Shown: piece after piece, positions 17,101-25,758 of the stretch
Layout: every line of letters begins with the position of its first letter
Numbering within the stretch: the stretch's first letter is position 1
Assembly: GCA_964400725.1 (NCBI GenBank)
Contig: CAYNVS010000005.1
Coordinates: 62,001-126,000 of the forward strand
Source of the DNA: CAYNVS01 sp964400725
Lineage (GTDB): Bacteria; Myxococcota_A; SURF-8; CAYNVS01
Direction of reading: 5' to 3'
DNA length: 64,000 nt
Program-made: the position numbers and the translations under genes
The notes under the pieces: generated by a model
What the model saw: the letters and a program-made list of their open reading frames with translations, nothing else
Told to the model about the DNA's origin: nothing
Databases searched by the model: none

Positions 17101-17949
17101 ATGATGAAGCTAACGCTCGCCATTTTAGGAAGCGGCAGTTCTCCGGGGGTGCCGTATTTGGGCTGCCGGTGCGAAACCTGCGAAAGCCTTGACTGGCGGG
17201 ACAAGCGGACGCGTTCGGCGGCCTACGTGGAGGCCGGAAGCGCAAGAATTTTAATCGACACGCCGCCCGATTTGCGGGCGCAGCTGCTCCGGGAAAAAAT
17301 ATACGCGCTCGACGCGGCTCTCTTCACGCACGCTCACGCCGACCACGTATGCGGCATCGACGATCTTCGCTCTTTCAAATATTTGATGAATAAACCGCTT
17401 GACTGTAGAGCGGACAGAGAGACGATTGAACGGATTAAAAAGTCGTTTTCATACATCTTTGACGACTCAAAAGCGGAAGTCGGCGGCGGAAAACCGTCGC
17501 TTAACTTCGAGGAAATCGAGCCTGAGTTTGAAATCGGCGGCGCGAAAATTAAAACGTTCAAACTGCCTCACGGCCCTTACGGTTTCTCTACCGGTTATAT
17601 CATCGCGGATACGCTCGCATATTTTCTGGATTGCAGCTCCATTCCGGAAGACGCCTTGGCGGCGGCGAGGGGCGTAAAAATAGCGGCGATAGACCTCGTT
17701 CAGAAACGCTGCGGGCACGAAACGCACCTGTGCTGGGACGCGGCGCGAGATTACGCCCGGCGCATCGGCGCAAACCTGACGATTTACAGTCATTTCGGAC
17801 ACGAGATAAAGCACTCGCGCGACGGCGCCTTGCTTGACGACGGGGAAATGCTGGCCTACGACGGCCTTAAAATCCGCGTCGAGGAGAATAGTAACCTTTT
17901 CATAATCCAGGAGGAGAAAGATGATTATCGGAGTACCAAAGGAAATTAA
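17101..17949 (+). CDS. MBL-fold metallo-hydrolase, PhnP-like
   Basis: 282 residues from the ATG at 17101 (another ATG at 17104). The metallo-beta-lactamase metal site is HAHADH followed by GIDDLRSF, with more ligand histidines in LPHGPYG and YSHFGHE. An N-terminal cysteine cluster (GCRCETC) resembles the structural zinc site of PhnP-type cyclic phosphodiesterases. The substrate is unknown; phn genes are absent, so it may act on another phosphodiester. Its last 29 bases overlap the alanine dehydrogenase gene, whose AGGAGG ribosome-binding site lies inside this gene. Confidence 0.85.
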   Translation: MMKLTLAILGSGSSPGVPYLGCRCETCESLDWRDKRTRSAAYVEAGSARILIDTPPDLRAQLLREKIYALDAALFTHAHADHVCGIDDLRSFKYLMNKPLDCRADRETIERIKKSFSYIFDDSKAEVGGGKPSLNFEEIEPEFEIGGAKIKTFKLPHGPYGFSTGYIIADTLAYFLDCSSIPEDALAAARGVKIAAIDLVQKRCGHETHLCWDAARDYARRIGANLTIYSHFGHEIKHSRDGALLDDGEMLAYDGLKIRVEENSNLFIIQEEKDDYRSTKGN

Positions 17950-19033
17950 GACGCACGAATACAGAGTCGGTTTAACTCCGGGCGGAGTCGCCATGTTCGT
18001 GCAGCGCGGCCACAAAGTCTACATCGAAACTTCAGCGGGCGAAGGAAGCGGATTTTCCGATCAGGAATACGTGAAGGCAGGCGCCGAAATCCTGGGCTCC
18101 GCGGGCGAAGTCTGGAACAAGGCCGAAATGGTAGTCAAAGTTAAAGAGCCGATCGAGCCGGAATATCAGCTTTTCCGCGAGAACCTCGTTCTCTACACTT
18201 ACCTGCATCTTGCTCCCGAACCCGTTCTGACCTCCAAGCTGGCCGAAAAAGGCGTGATGGCGATAGCTTACGAGACCATCGAAGACCGCGAAGGCGGACT
18301 TCCCCTTCTGAAGCCCATGAGCGAAATCGCGGGCCGTATGGCGGTGCAGGTCGGCGCGCACTATCTTCAGAAGAACAACGGCGGACGCGGCGTGCTGCTG
18401 GGCGGCGTGCCGGGCGTAAGACGCGGCAAAGTCGTCATCATCGGCGGCGGCGTAGTCGGAATTAACGCGGCGAAAATGGCCATCGGTCTGGGCGCCGAAA
18501 CCTATATCGTCGACGTCAACCTCAAGCGCCTCGAATACCTCGACGACGTTTTCCTTAACCGCATCAACACCATCCACAGCAATCCGCTTAACATTGCCGA
18601 ACTGGTCGCGCAGGCCGATTTGGTAGTCGGCGGCGTTCTTATCGCCGGAGCCAAAGCTCCGCACCTCGTAACCCGCGAGATGGTCAAAGCGATGAACAAG
18701 GGCAGCGTTATGGTTGACGTGGCGATAGATCAAGGCGGATGCTTCGAAACTTCCCGCGCAACCAACCACCAGAACCCGACATATCTGGACGAAGGCGTCA
18801 TTCACTACTGCGTAACCAACATGCCGGGCGCCGTAGCCAGAACCAGCACCATCGCCCTTACCAACGCGACCATCAAATACGGTCTGCGCCTTGCCGACAT
18901 GGGAGCCGTTGCGGCTCTGAAGGCCGATCCGGGTCTGGCCAAGGGCTTGAACGTCTATAAGGGAAAAGTTACTTACAAAGCGGTAGCCGAAGGCGTGAAC
19001 ATGCCGTACACCCCGATGGAGGAGCTTCTTTAA
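17921..19033 (+). CDS. ald: Alanine dehydrogenase
   Basis: 370 residues. It reversibly deaminates L-alanine to pyruvate and ammonia with NAD. The N-terminus MIIGVPKEIKTHEYRVG is characteristic, as is the Rossmann motif VVIIGGGVVGINAAKMA (about 167-183) and the conserved NMPGAVARTSTIALTNAT region. AGGAGG precedes the ATG. A strong rho-independent terminator follows at 19065-19101. In an anaerobe with 2-oxoacid:ferredoxin oxidoreductases it could connect alanine fermentation or fixation to pyruvate. Confidence 0.97.
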   Translation: MIIGVPKEIKTHEYRVGLTPGGVAMFVQRGHKVYIETSAGEGSGFSDQEYVKAGAEILGSAGEVWNKAEMVVKVKEPIEPEYQLFRENLVLYTYLHLAPEPVLTSKLAEKGVMAIAYETIEDREGGLPLLKPMSEIAGRMAVQVGAHYLQKNNGGRGVLLGGVPGVRRGKVVIIGGGVVGINAAKMAIGLGAETYIVDVNLKRLEYLDDVFLNRINTIHSNPLNIAELVAQADLVVGGVLIAGAKAPHLVTREMVKAMNKGSVMVDVAIDQGGCFETSRATNHQNPTYLDEGVIHYCVTNMPGAVARTSTIALTNATIKYGLRLADMGAVAALKADPGLAKGLNVYKGKVTYKAVAEGVNMPYTPMEELL

Positions 19034-19064
19034 TTCGCGGATGCGGACATAATTAAAGTCGAAT

Positions 19065-19101
19065 CGCGAGGGCAGGCTAACAACCTGCCCCGCGTTTTAT
19101 T
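19065..19101 (+). terminator. Rho-independent terminator after ald
   Basis: Arms CGCG-GGGCAGG and CCTGCCC-CGCG pair with one bulged A around a 7-base loop, followed by TTTTATTAT. This separates ald from ndk. Confidence 0.85.
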
Positions 19102-19134
19102 ATCGGTAAAAACATTTAACCGGAGATTATTAAA

Positions 19135-19551
19135 ATGAACGATCGCACGCTGTTTATCATCAAACCGGACGCGGTAAGAGCGAAGAACCAATACAAAATC
19201 TTGGAAATAATCGAAGCCAACGGATTCGAGCTTTTGGCTATTAAAAAACTTCATCTAACGCGCCCGCAGGCCGAAGGCTTTTACGCGGTTCACAAAGAGA
19301 AGCCTTTCTTCAATTCGCTCGTCGAGTTTATGACCAGCGGCCCGGTGTTTGTGGGCGTTCTCAAAAAAGAAAACGCCGTCCAAGAATGGCGCAAGCTGAT
19401 GGGAGCCACCAACCCGGCAAAGGCCGACGAGGGAACGATTCGCAGGCAGTTTGGAACATCCATCGAAACGAACGCGACTCACGGCTCGGACAGCGACGAA
19501 AACGCGCTCATCGAGACTCGCCACTTCTTTAATTGCATCGAGCTGCCGTAA
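19135..19551 (+). CDS. ndk: Nucleoside diphosphate kinase
   Basis: 138 residues, standard length. It equilibrates nucleoside tri- and diphosphates through a phospho-histidine. The active site ATHGSDS has H116, and the N-terminal RTLFIIKPDAV motif is canonical. CGGAGA upstream of the ATG serves as ribosome-binding site. It stands after the ald terminator and before the MutS-like gene. Confidence 0.97.
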   Translation: MNDRTLFIIKPDAVRAKNQYKILEIIEANGFELLAIKKLHLTRPQAEGFYAVHKEKPFFNSLVEFMTSGPVFVGVLKKENAVQEWRKLMGATNPAKADEGTIRRQFGTSIETNATHGSDSDENALIETRHFFNCIELP

Positions 19552-19632
19552 AGCCGGCAAGATAAACTAATTAAACCGCGCCCTTCGCAAGAAAGCGGAA
19601 CGTTTTGCATCGGGCGTCTCGAAGGATGCGGT

Positions 19633-21300
19633 TTGGCGTTATTTGCGCTTGAAAGGTTACGCTTGTCTTACAATCTTCTACGCGCGCCTTTTTTAAGGCT
19701 CGCCGGGGATGAACGCGCCAAATCCGTCGGCGCGGCCGAGATTTTGCGCAAAATCGCTCCCGTTTCAAGCTACGGCAGGGCGCGGGCGTCCTCTTTCACT
19801 CCATTCACCGGAAAAGACGAGAAAGCCGCGGCGGAACATTTTTTTATTCTCGCCAAGCTCAAGGCCAGGCTGGACGCTGAAGAAGGTTTTTTTGCAAAAG
19901 TTAAAAACGCGCTGGAGAGGCTGCCCGACGTTGACGACTGCCTGCGCTCTCTTCCGAACGTCGATTTCAACGAACTTTCAAGGCTCTTTTTCGCGCTTCG
20001 CTCGGTATGCGAGCTTACTGAGTCCGCGAACGAGGCGGGCTGCGCGGTTGAACTAGGCCTCGCCGAACGCGCCGAGACTGTCTTTGCCGCCTTCGACGCG
20101 TTAAGCGAGGCCAGCGACTCAAAAACGGGATTTTCTCTTAAAAGCGGAATCTCGAACGAGCTGAAAAATATTCGGCGCGAGTTAAAACTCTTAAGCGGCG
20201 AGCTTGAAGACAGACGAAAAAACGCCCTGGCGAAAACGCGCGCGTCCCTTGGGCTTGAGCCCGAAGGGCTCGCCGACGTAGTCGCCGCAACCGATTCAAG
20301 CCTTTACGAGTCTCTTAAAATTTGCCCCGACGCGGTTATGACGAGCGACGGCCCGGCCGCCGCGAGGTTCCGCATTTTAGCTCCCAAAGAGCTGCGATAC
20401 TTGGAAGAGCGCATGGCGGAGCTTATTTCGCTGGAAAAATCCGAAACAGACCGGATATGCCGGACGCTGGGCGAGAAAATTCTTCCGCTCTCCGGAGCCG
20501 TCTCCTCAGCGCTGGAAGCGTGCGGAAGGCTCGATTTTATTTTGGCGGTTTACGAAACGCAGCGCGGAGAATCGCCTTTGTGCCTTCCTGTCTTCGAAAA
20601 AGCGGCTGCAACTATAAAGCTTGACTCCGCATATCTTCCATCGCTCGCAAAGCGGCTGGGCGGAGCGTATCAACCTCTTTCCATTTCGCTGCCGGTAAAG
20701 GTTTGCGCGCTCAACGGCGCCAACATGTCGGGCAAAACGGTCGTTCTTAAAACTATAGCCTGCAACGCGCTGCTTGCGGCATGCGGAATTATGCCTTACG
20801 CAAAAGCGTTCAACGCCCCGCCTTTTGACGCCTTATATTATCGCGAGCCGGGCTCCGGCGACGCTCGGCTCGGCCTTAGCGCTTTCGGCGAAGAAATAGC
20901 CTTTGCCGGCGAGCTGCTCGCATGCGGCGGCGGAGAACGCGTCCTAGCCCTGCTTGACGAGCCTTTCCGCACCACCGACGCGGTAGAAGGAGAGGCGCTG
21001 CTTCTCGCCATTATCGAGAGCCTTTCCGCCAAACCTAATATGGCGGTTCTCGCCTCCACCCACTACGCTCTCGACGGCGCGCCGCAGTCGGTTCCGTTCT
21101 TTCATATGGCCGGGCTGGCGGACGAGAAGGCCGCGGCGCTCGCTCTTGAAAAAGGCGCTTCGGCGGAAGAAATCGGCCGGTATATGAATTACAAAGTTAT
21201 TGATGGAAAAGAGCGCGATTCGCGCGCGCTTCAAATCGCCTCTCTGCTCGGTCTTCCGCAAAGCGTTATTGAAAGAGCCAAATCTATACTAAACAGCTAG
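19633..21300 (+). CDS. MutS-family ATPase lacking the mismatch-recognition domains
   Basis: 555 residues from a TTG start with AAGGA seven bases upstream. It is a MutS core/clamp plus ATPase protein: Walker A GANMSGKT (about 363-370), Walker B LALLDEPFRTTDAVEG and a switch STHY. The N-terminal mismatch-binding domains of MutS1 (and its Phe-x-Glu) and the Smr domain of MutS2 are absent. The C-terminus VEGKERDSRALQIASLLGLP-like segment is typical of MutS ATPases. Similar short MutS homologues have been linked to recombination control or to aminomutase reactivation, but no aminomutase genes are present. The substrate is unknown. Confidence 0.82.
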   Translation: MALFALERLRLSYNLLRAPFLRLAGDERAKSVGAAEILRKIAPVSSYGRARASSFTPFTGKDEKAAAEHFFILAKLKARLDAEEGFFAKVKNALERLPDVDDCLRSLPNVDFNELSRLFFALRSVCELTESANEAGCAVELGLAERAETVFAAFDALSEASDSKTGFSLKSGISNELKNIRRELKLLSGELEDRRKNALAKTRASLGLEPEGLADVVAATDSSLYESLKICPDAVMTSDGPAAARFRILAPKELRYLEERMAELISLEKSETDRICRTLGEKILPLSGAVSSALEACGRLDFILAVYETQRGESPLCLPVFEKAAATIKLDSAYLPSLAKRLGGAYQPLSISLPVKVCALNGANMSGKTVVLKTIACNALLAACGIMPYAKAFNAPPFDALYYREPGSGDARLGLSAFGEEIAFAGELLACGGGERVLALLDEPFRTTDAVEGEALLLAIIESLSAKPNMAVLASTHYALDGAPQSVPFFHMAGLADEKAAALALEKGASAEEIGRYMNYKVIDGKERDSRALQIASLLGLPQSVIERAKSILNS

Positions 21301-21485
21301 AGATTTGCGGCTTTGAGCGGGTTATTTAAAGGAGTAACGCCGCGTTATTATACGAAAAAATTGCCCTTGCATTTTAAGCGGCGGGGGGTTAATCTACCAA
21401 GATGAAAGAAACGGCTTGCGACCATATTTTAAGCGGTGTAAATTTTTTTGACGCCCGCCGTTGCGGGCTCTAAAGAGATTGAAAA

Positions 21486-22202
21486 ATGGAAATAGATATT
21501 GCAAACATAGCGCTGTTCATAGGGAATTACGGAAGCGGCAAAACTGAAGTCGCGGTGAATTACGCGACAAACCGCAAGGCGGCCGGTTACAGGGTGCGCA
21601 TTGCCGATTTAGATATTGTGAACCCGTATTTTCGCAGCCGCGAGGTAAAAAAAATACTGGAAGAGCTCGGCGTGGAAGTCGTCGTTCCGGAAGACAGGCT
21701 GCTTGACGCGGATCTGCCCGTAGTCGTGCCGGGCGTAAAAGGAATGATTGAAAACCCAGAAGGGGTGAACATACTGGACGTCGGCGGAGACGACGCGGGC
21801 GCGACGGTGCTTGGAAGCCTGCATCAGGCGCTCGTCAACTCCAAATACGACATGCTGCAAGTAGTAAACGTCAAGCGTCCGTTCACCGAAACGGCGGAAG
21901 ACACGATTAAAATAACGCGCGAAATCGAGGCCGCAAGCCGTCTCAAGGTTACCGGAGTAGTGGGCAATAGTCACTTGATGGACGACACGGACGCGGCGGT
22001 TATACGCGAGGGGTACGTTTACGCAAAGTCAGTCGCCGAAGCTCTCGGCGTTCCGGTAAAGTTTATCACAGCCGAAGAGCGGCTTATCGGCGAGTTCGCT
22101 GAAGGCGAATTCGACTGCCCGATACTGCCGATACAAAGGCAGATGCTTCCGCCTTGGCGGCGCAGGGAAAAGCTGGGCAGCCAGAACTTCAGGTTGAGTT
22201 AA
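21486..22202 (+). CDS. P-loop ATP-binding protein upstream of the 2-oxoacid oxidoreductase genes
   Basis: 238 residues with an N-terminal P-loop GNYGSGKTE (about 13-21), then ADLDIVNPYFRSREV, which resembles SIMIBI-class NTPases (MinD/ArsA/CobQ-type), and a Walker-B-like VNILDVGGDDAG. Asn-Ser and Ala-Glu-Glu segments near the end (GVVGNSHL, ITAEERL) fit nucleotide recognition. The role is unknown. Placement 45 bases before the ferredoxin subunit gene suggests a maturation or regulatory function for the oxidoreductase (inference). Confidence 0.75.
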   Translation: MEIDIANIALFIGNYGSGKTEVAVNYATNRKAAGYRVRIADLDIVNPYFRSREVKKILEELGVEVVVPEDRLLDADLPVVVPGVKGMIENPEGVNILDVGGDDAGATVLGSLHQALVNSKYDMLQVVNVKRPFTETAEDTIKITREIEAASRLKVTGVVGNSHLMDDTDAAVIREGYVYAKSVAEALGVPVKFITAEERLIGEFAEGEFDCPILPIQRQMLPPWRRREKLGSQNFRLS

Positions 22203-22247
22203 AGAAGAGAAAATCGAACGCAATACAAGCGTCGCAAGGAGATAAAA

Positions 22248-22481
22248 ATGCCGAAAATCTTCATAGACAAAGACAGGTGCAAGGGGTGCGAGCTATGCGT
22301 CCACGCCTGCCCGCAGCAGATTCTCAAGCTGTCCAAAACCATCAACGTCAAGGGGTACTTCCCTTCCAGCGTAGTCGAGCCTACGCGCTGTATCGGCTGC
22401 CGCATCTGCGCGGTAACATGCCCCGACGTCGCCATATCGGTGGGAATCAACGGAGCGCAGTACGTTTTATTCGATTATTGA
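22248..22481 (+). CDS. korD: 2-oxoacid:ferredoxin oxidoreductase delta subunit (2[4Fe-4S] ferredoxin)
   Basis: 77 residues with two clusters: CKGCELCVHACP (about 9-20) and CIGCRICAVTCP (about 49-60). It is the electron-output subunit of the four-subunit enzyme whose other genes follow. A strong AAGGAG ribosome-binding site is present. Its order (D, A, B, C) is typical of 2-oxoglutarate or branched-chain 2-oxoacid ferredoxin oxidoreductases. Confidence 0.9.
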   Translation: MPKIFIDKDRCKGCELCVHACPQQILKLSKTINVKGYFPSSVVEPTRCIGCRICAVTCPDVAISVGINGAQYVLFDY

Positions 22482-22540
22482 CGCGCAATCCGCCGCCGGC
22501 TCATAAACTCGGAAATAAACCTTTTACGGAGGTTAGAAAT

Positions 22541-23611
22541 ATGGCCAAAAAATTAATGAAAGGCGCCGAAGCGATAGGCGAAGCCGCGGTGTGGGCTGGA
22601 TGCCGGGCGTATTTCGCTTACCCTATTACGCCGCAGACGGAAGTCGCGGAGTATTTGGCTAGGCGCATGCCGCAGGTTGACGGGGTGTTTTTACAGGCGG
22701 AAAGCGAAGTCGCCGCATCCAATATGCTTTTCGGAGCCGCAAGCGCGGGCGCCCGCGTCTTCACGTCGTCCTCGTCGCCCGGCGTAAGCCTTATGAGCGA
22801 GGCGATTTCGTACCTTACCGCGGCGGAGCTTCCCGTCGTGCTGGTAAATATCGTCCGCTCCGGTCCAGGCCTCGGCGGCATTCTGCCGGCGCAGTCCGAC
22901 TATTTTCAAGCCACAAAAGGCGGCGGCCACGGAGATTACCGATTAATCGTACTCGCGCCAGCGGCCATTCAGGAAGCCGTCGATTTGATGATGGAGGCGT
23001 TCGATCTCGCCGACGTTTACCGCAACCCCGTCATGCTCATAGGCGACGGTCTTATCGGGCAAATGATGGAGCCGGTGCAGTTCCCGGAGAACTACGAGCC
23101 GGTAAAGGTCGATAAATCTTCGTGGGCGACCACCGGAGCCAAGGGGCGCGCGCCGCATCTGGTCAAAACGCTTTTCCTCGACCCCAATCAGTGCGACGCT
23201 CACAACTTCAAACTCGCCGATAAGTATAAAATAATTTCGGAAAAAGTATTGAAGTGGGAAGATTACAACCTCGACGGTTCTTACGATTTCCTAGTCGTCA
23301 GCTACGGCACGATGAGCCGCGTCTGCAAGACGGTGATCGGCGATTTGGCCAAAGAAGGGATAAAAGTCGGGCTGGTAAGGCCGATTTCATTGTGGCCTTT
23401 CCCGTCTAAAGCGGTCCACGACGCAGCCGCGAAAAAAAGCGTCAAAGCCGTTCTCTCCGTCGAGATGAGCATGGGGCAGATGGTCGAGGACGTGCGGCTG
23501 GCGGTAAACGGAAAGAAACCGGTCGAATGGTTTGGGCGAGCCGGCGGCATCGTGCCGACGCCCGAAGAAGTCGCGGAAAAACTCCGCAAGATGGCTAAGG
23601 ATTATAAATAG
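22541..23611 (+). CDS. korA: 2-oxoacid:ferredoxin oxidoreductase alpha subunit
   Basis: 356 residues from the ATG at 22541, chosen for its ACGGAGG site; the frame is open further upstream but that part overlaps korD. The N-terminal pyrimidine-binding domain has YPITPQTEVAEY and the QAESEVAASNMLFGAASAGA segment that contacts the TPP ring. A C-terminal transketolase-like domain includes SYGTMSRVCK and GLVRPISLWPFP. With the beta subunit it oxidatively decarboxylates a 2-oxoacid to an acyl-CoA, reducing ferredoxin. Whether the substrate is 2-oxoglutarate or a branched 2-oxoacid cannot be told from sequence alone. Confidence 0.9.
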   Translation: MAKKLMKGAEAIGEAAVWAGCRAYFAYPITPQTEVAEYLARRMPQVDGVFLQAESEVAASNMLFGAASAGARVFTSSSSPGVSLMSEAISYLTAAELPVVLVNIVRSGPGLGGILPAQSDYFQATKGGGHGDYRLIVLAPAAIQEAVDLMMEAFDLADVYRNPVMLIGDGLIGQMMEPVQFPENYEPVKVDKSSWATTGAKGRAPHLVKTLFLDPNQCDAHNFKLADKYKIISEKVLKWEDYNLDGSYDFLVVSYGTMSRVCKTVIGDLAKEGIKVGLVRPISLWPFPSKAVHDAAAKKSVKAVLSVEMSMGQMVEDVRLAVNGKKPVEWFGRAGGIVPTPEEVAEKLRKMAKDYK

Positions 23612-23655
23612 CGCGGTCGTTCCCGCGCGCTGCTCTCCCTCTAATGGAGGCCGAT

Positions 23656-24402
23656 ATGGAAATCATTTTCACCAAACCCGAATCGCTGACGCGCAACTTT
23701 ACGCATTACTGCCCCGGCTGCACTCACGGCGTCGTTCACCGCCTAGTGGCCGAATCGCTCGACGAGCTGGGCTTGCGCGAGCGCGCAGTAGGCGTCGCGC
23801 CGGTAGGCTGCTCGGTTCTGGCTTACAACTACTTCAACTGCGACTTTTTGGAAGCGGCTCACGGGCGCGCGCCCGCCTTCGCGACTGGCGTCAAGCGCGT
23901 CCGTCCCGACTTAATCGTCTTCACCTATCAGGGCGACGGCGATTTGGCGAGCATCGGCGGCAACGAGATACTTCACGCGGCCAACCGCGGCGAAAAGTTT
24001 ACGGTTATATTCGTGAACAACGCCATTTACGGCATGACCGGCGGACAGATGGCGCCGACGACGCTTCCCGGACAAATTACCACGACTACGCCGTTTGGGC
24101 GCGACGTGGAGAAGGTAGGATGGCCGATTCGCGTGGCGGAGCTTTTAAGCACGCTGCGCACGCCGTCGTACATCGCCCGCGTGTCGGCGCACAAGCCGCT
24201 TTACGCCGTTAAGGCCAAAGCGGCCATAAAAAAGGCGTTCGCCTACCAGCGCGACAACGTCTGCTTCTCGCTGGTCGAGGTGCTTTCAACCTGTCCGACT
24301 AACTGGGGGAAAACGCCGAAGGAATCGACCGAGTGGCTTGAGCAAAATATGATGCCTTACTTCCGTCTGGGCGAGCTTAAAACGCCCGAAACGTGCAAAT
24401 AA
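23656..24402 (+). CDS. korB: 2-oxoacid:ferredoxin oxidoreductase beta subunit (TPP-binding)
   Basis: 248 residues from the ATG at 23656. An in-frame ATG at 23644 overlaps the TGGAGG ribosome-binding site that serves 23656. The TPP/Mg motif is QGDGDLASIGGNEILHAA, with the second half VFVNNAIYGMTGGQMAPTT. Substrate-loop residues include CPGCTHG near the N-terminus and PVGCSV. It forms the active site with KorA. Confidence 0.9.
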   Translation: MEIIFTKPESLTRNFTHYCPGCTHGVVHRLVAESLDELGLRERAVGVAPVGCSVLAYNYFNCDFLEAAHGRAPAFATGVKRVRPDLIVFTYQGDGDLASIGGNEILHAANRGEKFTVIFVNNAIYGMTGGQMAPTTLPGQITTTTPFGRDVEKVGWPIRVAELLSTLRTPSYIARVSAHKPLYAVKAKAAIKKAFAYQRDNVCFSLVEVLSTCPTNWGKTPKESTEWLEQNMMPYFRLGELKTPETCK

Positions 24403-24423
24403 CCGCCGAAAGGAGATTGCGCA

Positions 24424-24981
24424 ATGGAATCGAATGTTATGTTCGCGGGATTCGGCGGACAGGGAATAATGACAATAGGCAAAATGCTGGCGCAGGGCGG
24501 ACTGGAAAGCGGCGCCGAAGTCAGCTGGATACCTTCGTACGGGCCGGAGATGCGCGGCGGCACGGCGTACTGCCTCGTGGTGGTTTCGGACAAGCCCATC
24601 GGCAGCCCCATCATCACCAACCCGATGCACCTTGTCGCGATGAACAGACCGTCGCTAGAGAAGTTCGCGCCGCTGATGAGGCCGAACGGAACTTGCATCA
24701 TCAACAGCTCTCTTATTCCCGTCGAATCGGGGCGCGCGGACGTGGACGAAGTCATGGTTCCGTGCAACGAGATAGCGATAGAGATGGGAAACGCGCGCAT
24801 GTCGAGCATAATCGCGCTGGGCGCCTTCTGCGGTCGCAGCGAAATAATCAAACTCGAATTTCTCATCGAGGCGGTGAAATACACCTTTAAAGAGAAGCCG
24901 AAGCTAATCGACGGCAACGTCGCGGCCTTGGTAAAGGGCGCGGAATACGCAAAGGCGTATAAGAAAGGAAATGGTCAGTAG
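24424..24981 (+). CDS. korC: 2-oxoacid:ferredoxin oxidoreductase gamma subunit
   Basis: 185 residues with the glycine-rich start FAGFGGQGIMTIGKMLAQGG, and SWIPSYGPEMRGGTAYC, both hallmarks of the gamma (CoA-domain) subunit. AAAGGAG lies upstream. Its TAG is only six bases before the left inverted repeat of a REP-flanked transposase element, which interrupts what looks like an operon continuing at 25759. Confidence 0.92.
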   Translation: MESNVMFAGFGGQGIMTIGKMLAQGGLESGAEVSWIPSYGPEMRGGTAYCLVVVSDKPIGSPIITNPMHLVAMNRPSLEKFAPLMRPNGTCIINSSLIPVESGRADVDEVMVPCNEIAIEMGNARMSSIIALGAFCGRSEIIKLEFLIEAVKYTFKEKPKLIDGNVAALVKGAEYAKAYKKGNGQ

Positions 24982-24986
24982 CCAAT

Positions 24987-25027
24987 GGGTGGCACTGATA
25001 AATAAAGCGGAGCGGAATTTATCAGTG
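24987..25027 (+). repeat. Left REP-like hairpin of the RAYT element
   Basis: Imperfect palindrome starting GGGTGGC and ending CAGTG; inverted partner at 25688-25728. The terminal GGGTGGC block is shared by both copies. Confidence 0.85.
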
Positions 25028-25044
25028 TATAACTGACAAAGAAA

Positions 25045-25593
25045 ATGAAATATAAAACCGTAAAACACTACAACGCGAAAGGGCAATTACGCGAACTTAC
25101 GTTCTCTTGCTATAAAATGCCGCCTTTGCTAAGCAGAGACAGAGCTTGCGAGTGGCTTGCAAACTCAATCCGATACGCTTGCTATGAACGCGACATAGGC
25201 GTTGGCGCATTCGTCTTCATGCCGAACCACGTTCACATGCTGGTCGTTCCGCGCCGCGAAAAATATAATATTTCGGCTTTTTTAAAGTGCGTTAAAATGC
25301 CGACGGCCAAAAAAGCTAAAGAATGGCTTGTTAAAAACGACCCCGAATGGCTTGAAAAGCTGACCTGCGTTTATTCCAACGGAATGAAAATATTTAGATT
25401 CTGGCAGCCCGGAAGCGGCTACGACCGAAACGTCGAAAATCGCGAAACGCTGGCGGAGATGGTTGATTACATTCATAATAACCCCGTCAGAAAAAAGCTG
25501 GTTGAAACGCCGCAGCAATGGAAATGGTCCAGCGCGGCTTATTATTATAACAAGGGCAAATGCCCGCTCGAAATAACGGCGTTACCGTTATGA
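25045..25593 (+). CDS. rayT: REP-associated tyrosine transposase (RAYT, Y1/HUH family)
   Basis: 182 residues. The HUH metal site is MPNHVHMLV (H62 and H64) and the candidate nucleophile is Y126 in GSGYDRNV, followed by YIHNNPVRKKLVETPQQW, the classic RAYT/TnpA-REP tail. These enzymes nick and rejoin single-stranded REP hairpins. It is intact by motifs and flanked by its own REP-like inverted repeats. Ribosome-binding sequence is weak. It could be active or a domesticated single-copy RAYT. Confidence 0.9.
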   Translation: MKYKTVKHYNAKGQLRELTFSCYKMPPLLSRDRACEWLANSIRYACYERDIGVGAFVFMPNHVHMLVVPRREKYNISAFLKCVKMPTAKKAKEWLVKNDPEWLEKLTCVYSNGMKIFRFWQPGSGYDRNVENRETLAEMVDYIHNNPVRKKLVETPQQWKWSSAAYYYNKGKCPLEITALPL

Positions 25594-25687
25594 AAGACAT
25601 GGTTGTTTTGACTGGTTATAAAGGTAGAGGTGATAGACATAACAGGGCAGAGTCTATCAGTAGTATAGAATTTAATATTGCGAATAA

Positions 25688-25728
25688 CACTGATAAATTC
25701 CGCTCCGCTTCATTTATCAGCGCCACCC
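25688..25728 (-). repeat. Right REP-like hairpin of the RAYT element
   Basis: Inverted copy of 24987-25027 with two mismatches. It ends 30 bases before the NuoE-like start at 25759. Confidence 0.85.
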
Positions 25729-25758
25729 TTGTTTGCAAGTTGATATAAGGAGAGTTAA

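Larger units (their letters stand above)
24987..25728 (+). mobile_element. REP/RAYT element inserted between korC and the NuoEF-like module
   Basis: A 41-base inverted repeat (24987-25027 and 25688-25728, two mismatches) brackets a Y1/HUH transposase gene. Each repeat is itself a hairpin with arms CACTGATAAAT and ATTTATCAGTG, the form of a REP sequence. A second hairpin (TGATAGAC...GTCTATCA) sits near 25631-25660. Flanking genes are on the same strand, so the element appears to sit inside an operon without obvious disruption of coding sequence. Confidence 0.85.

Noticed and set aside
16173..17245. Long minus-strand frames opposite recN and the metallo-hydrolase
   Set aside because: Shadow frames from GC-rich codon use; no family motifs, and the plus-strand genes are unambiguous.
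21453..21470. GCCCGC/GCGGGC hairpin before the P-loop gene as a terminator
   Set aside because: No T-run follows on either strand, so it is left as an unassigned hairpin.
25560..25748. Small open frame overlapping the RAYT 3' end and right REP
   Set aside because: Starts inside the transposase gene, runs through the REP hairpin and has no ribosome-binding site or recognisable product.
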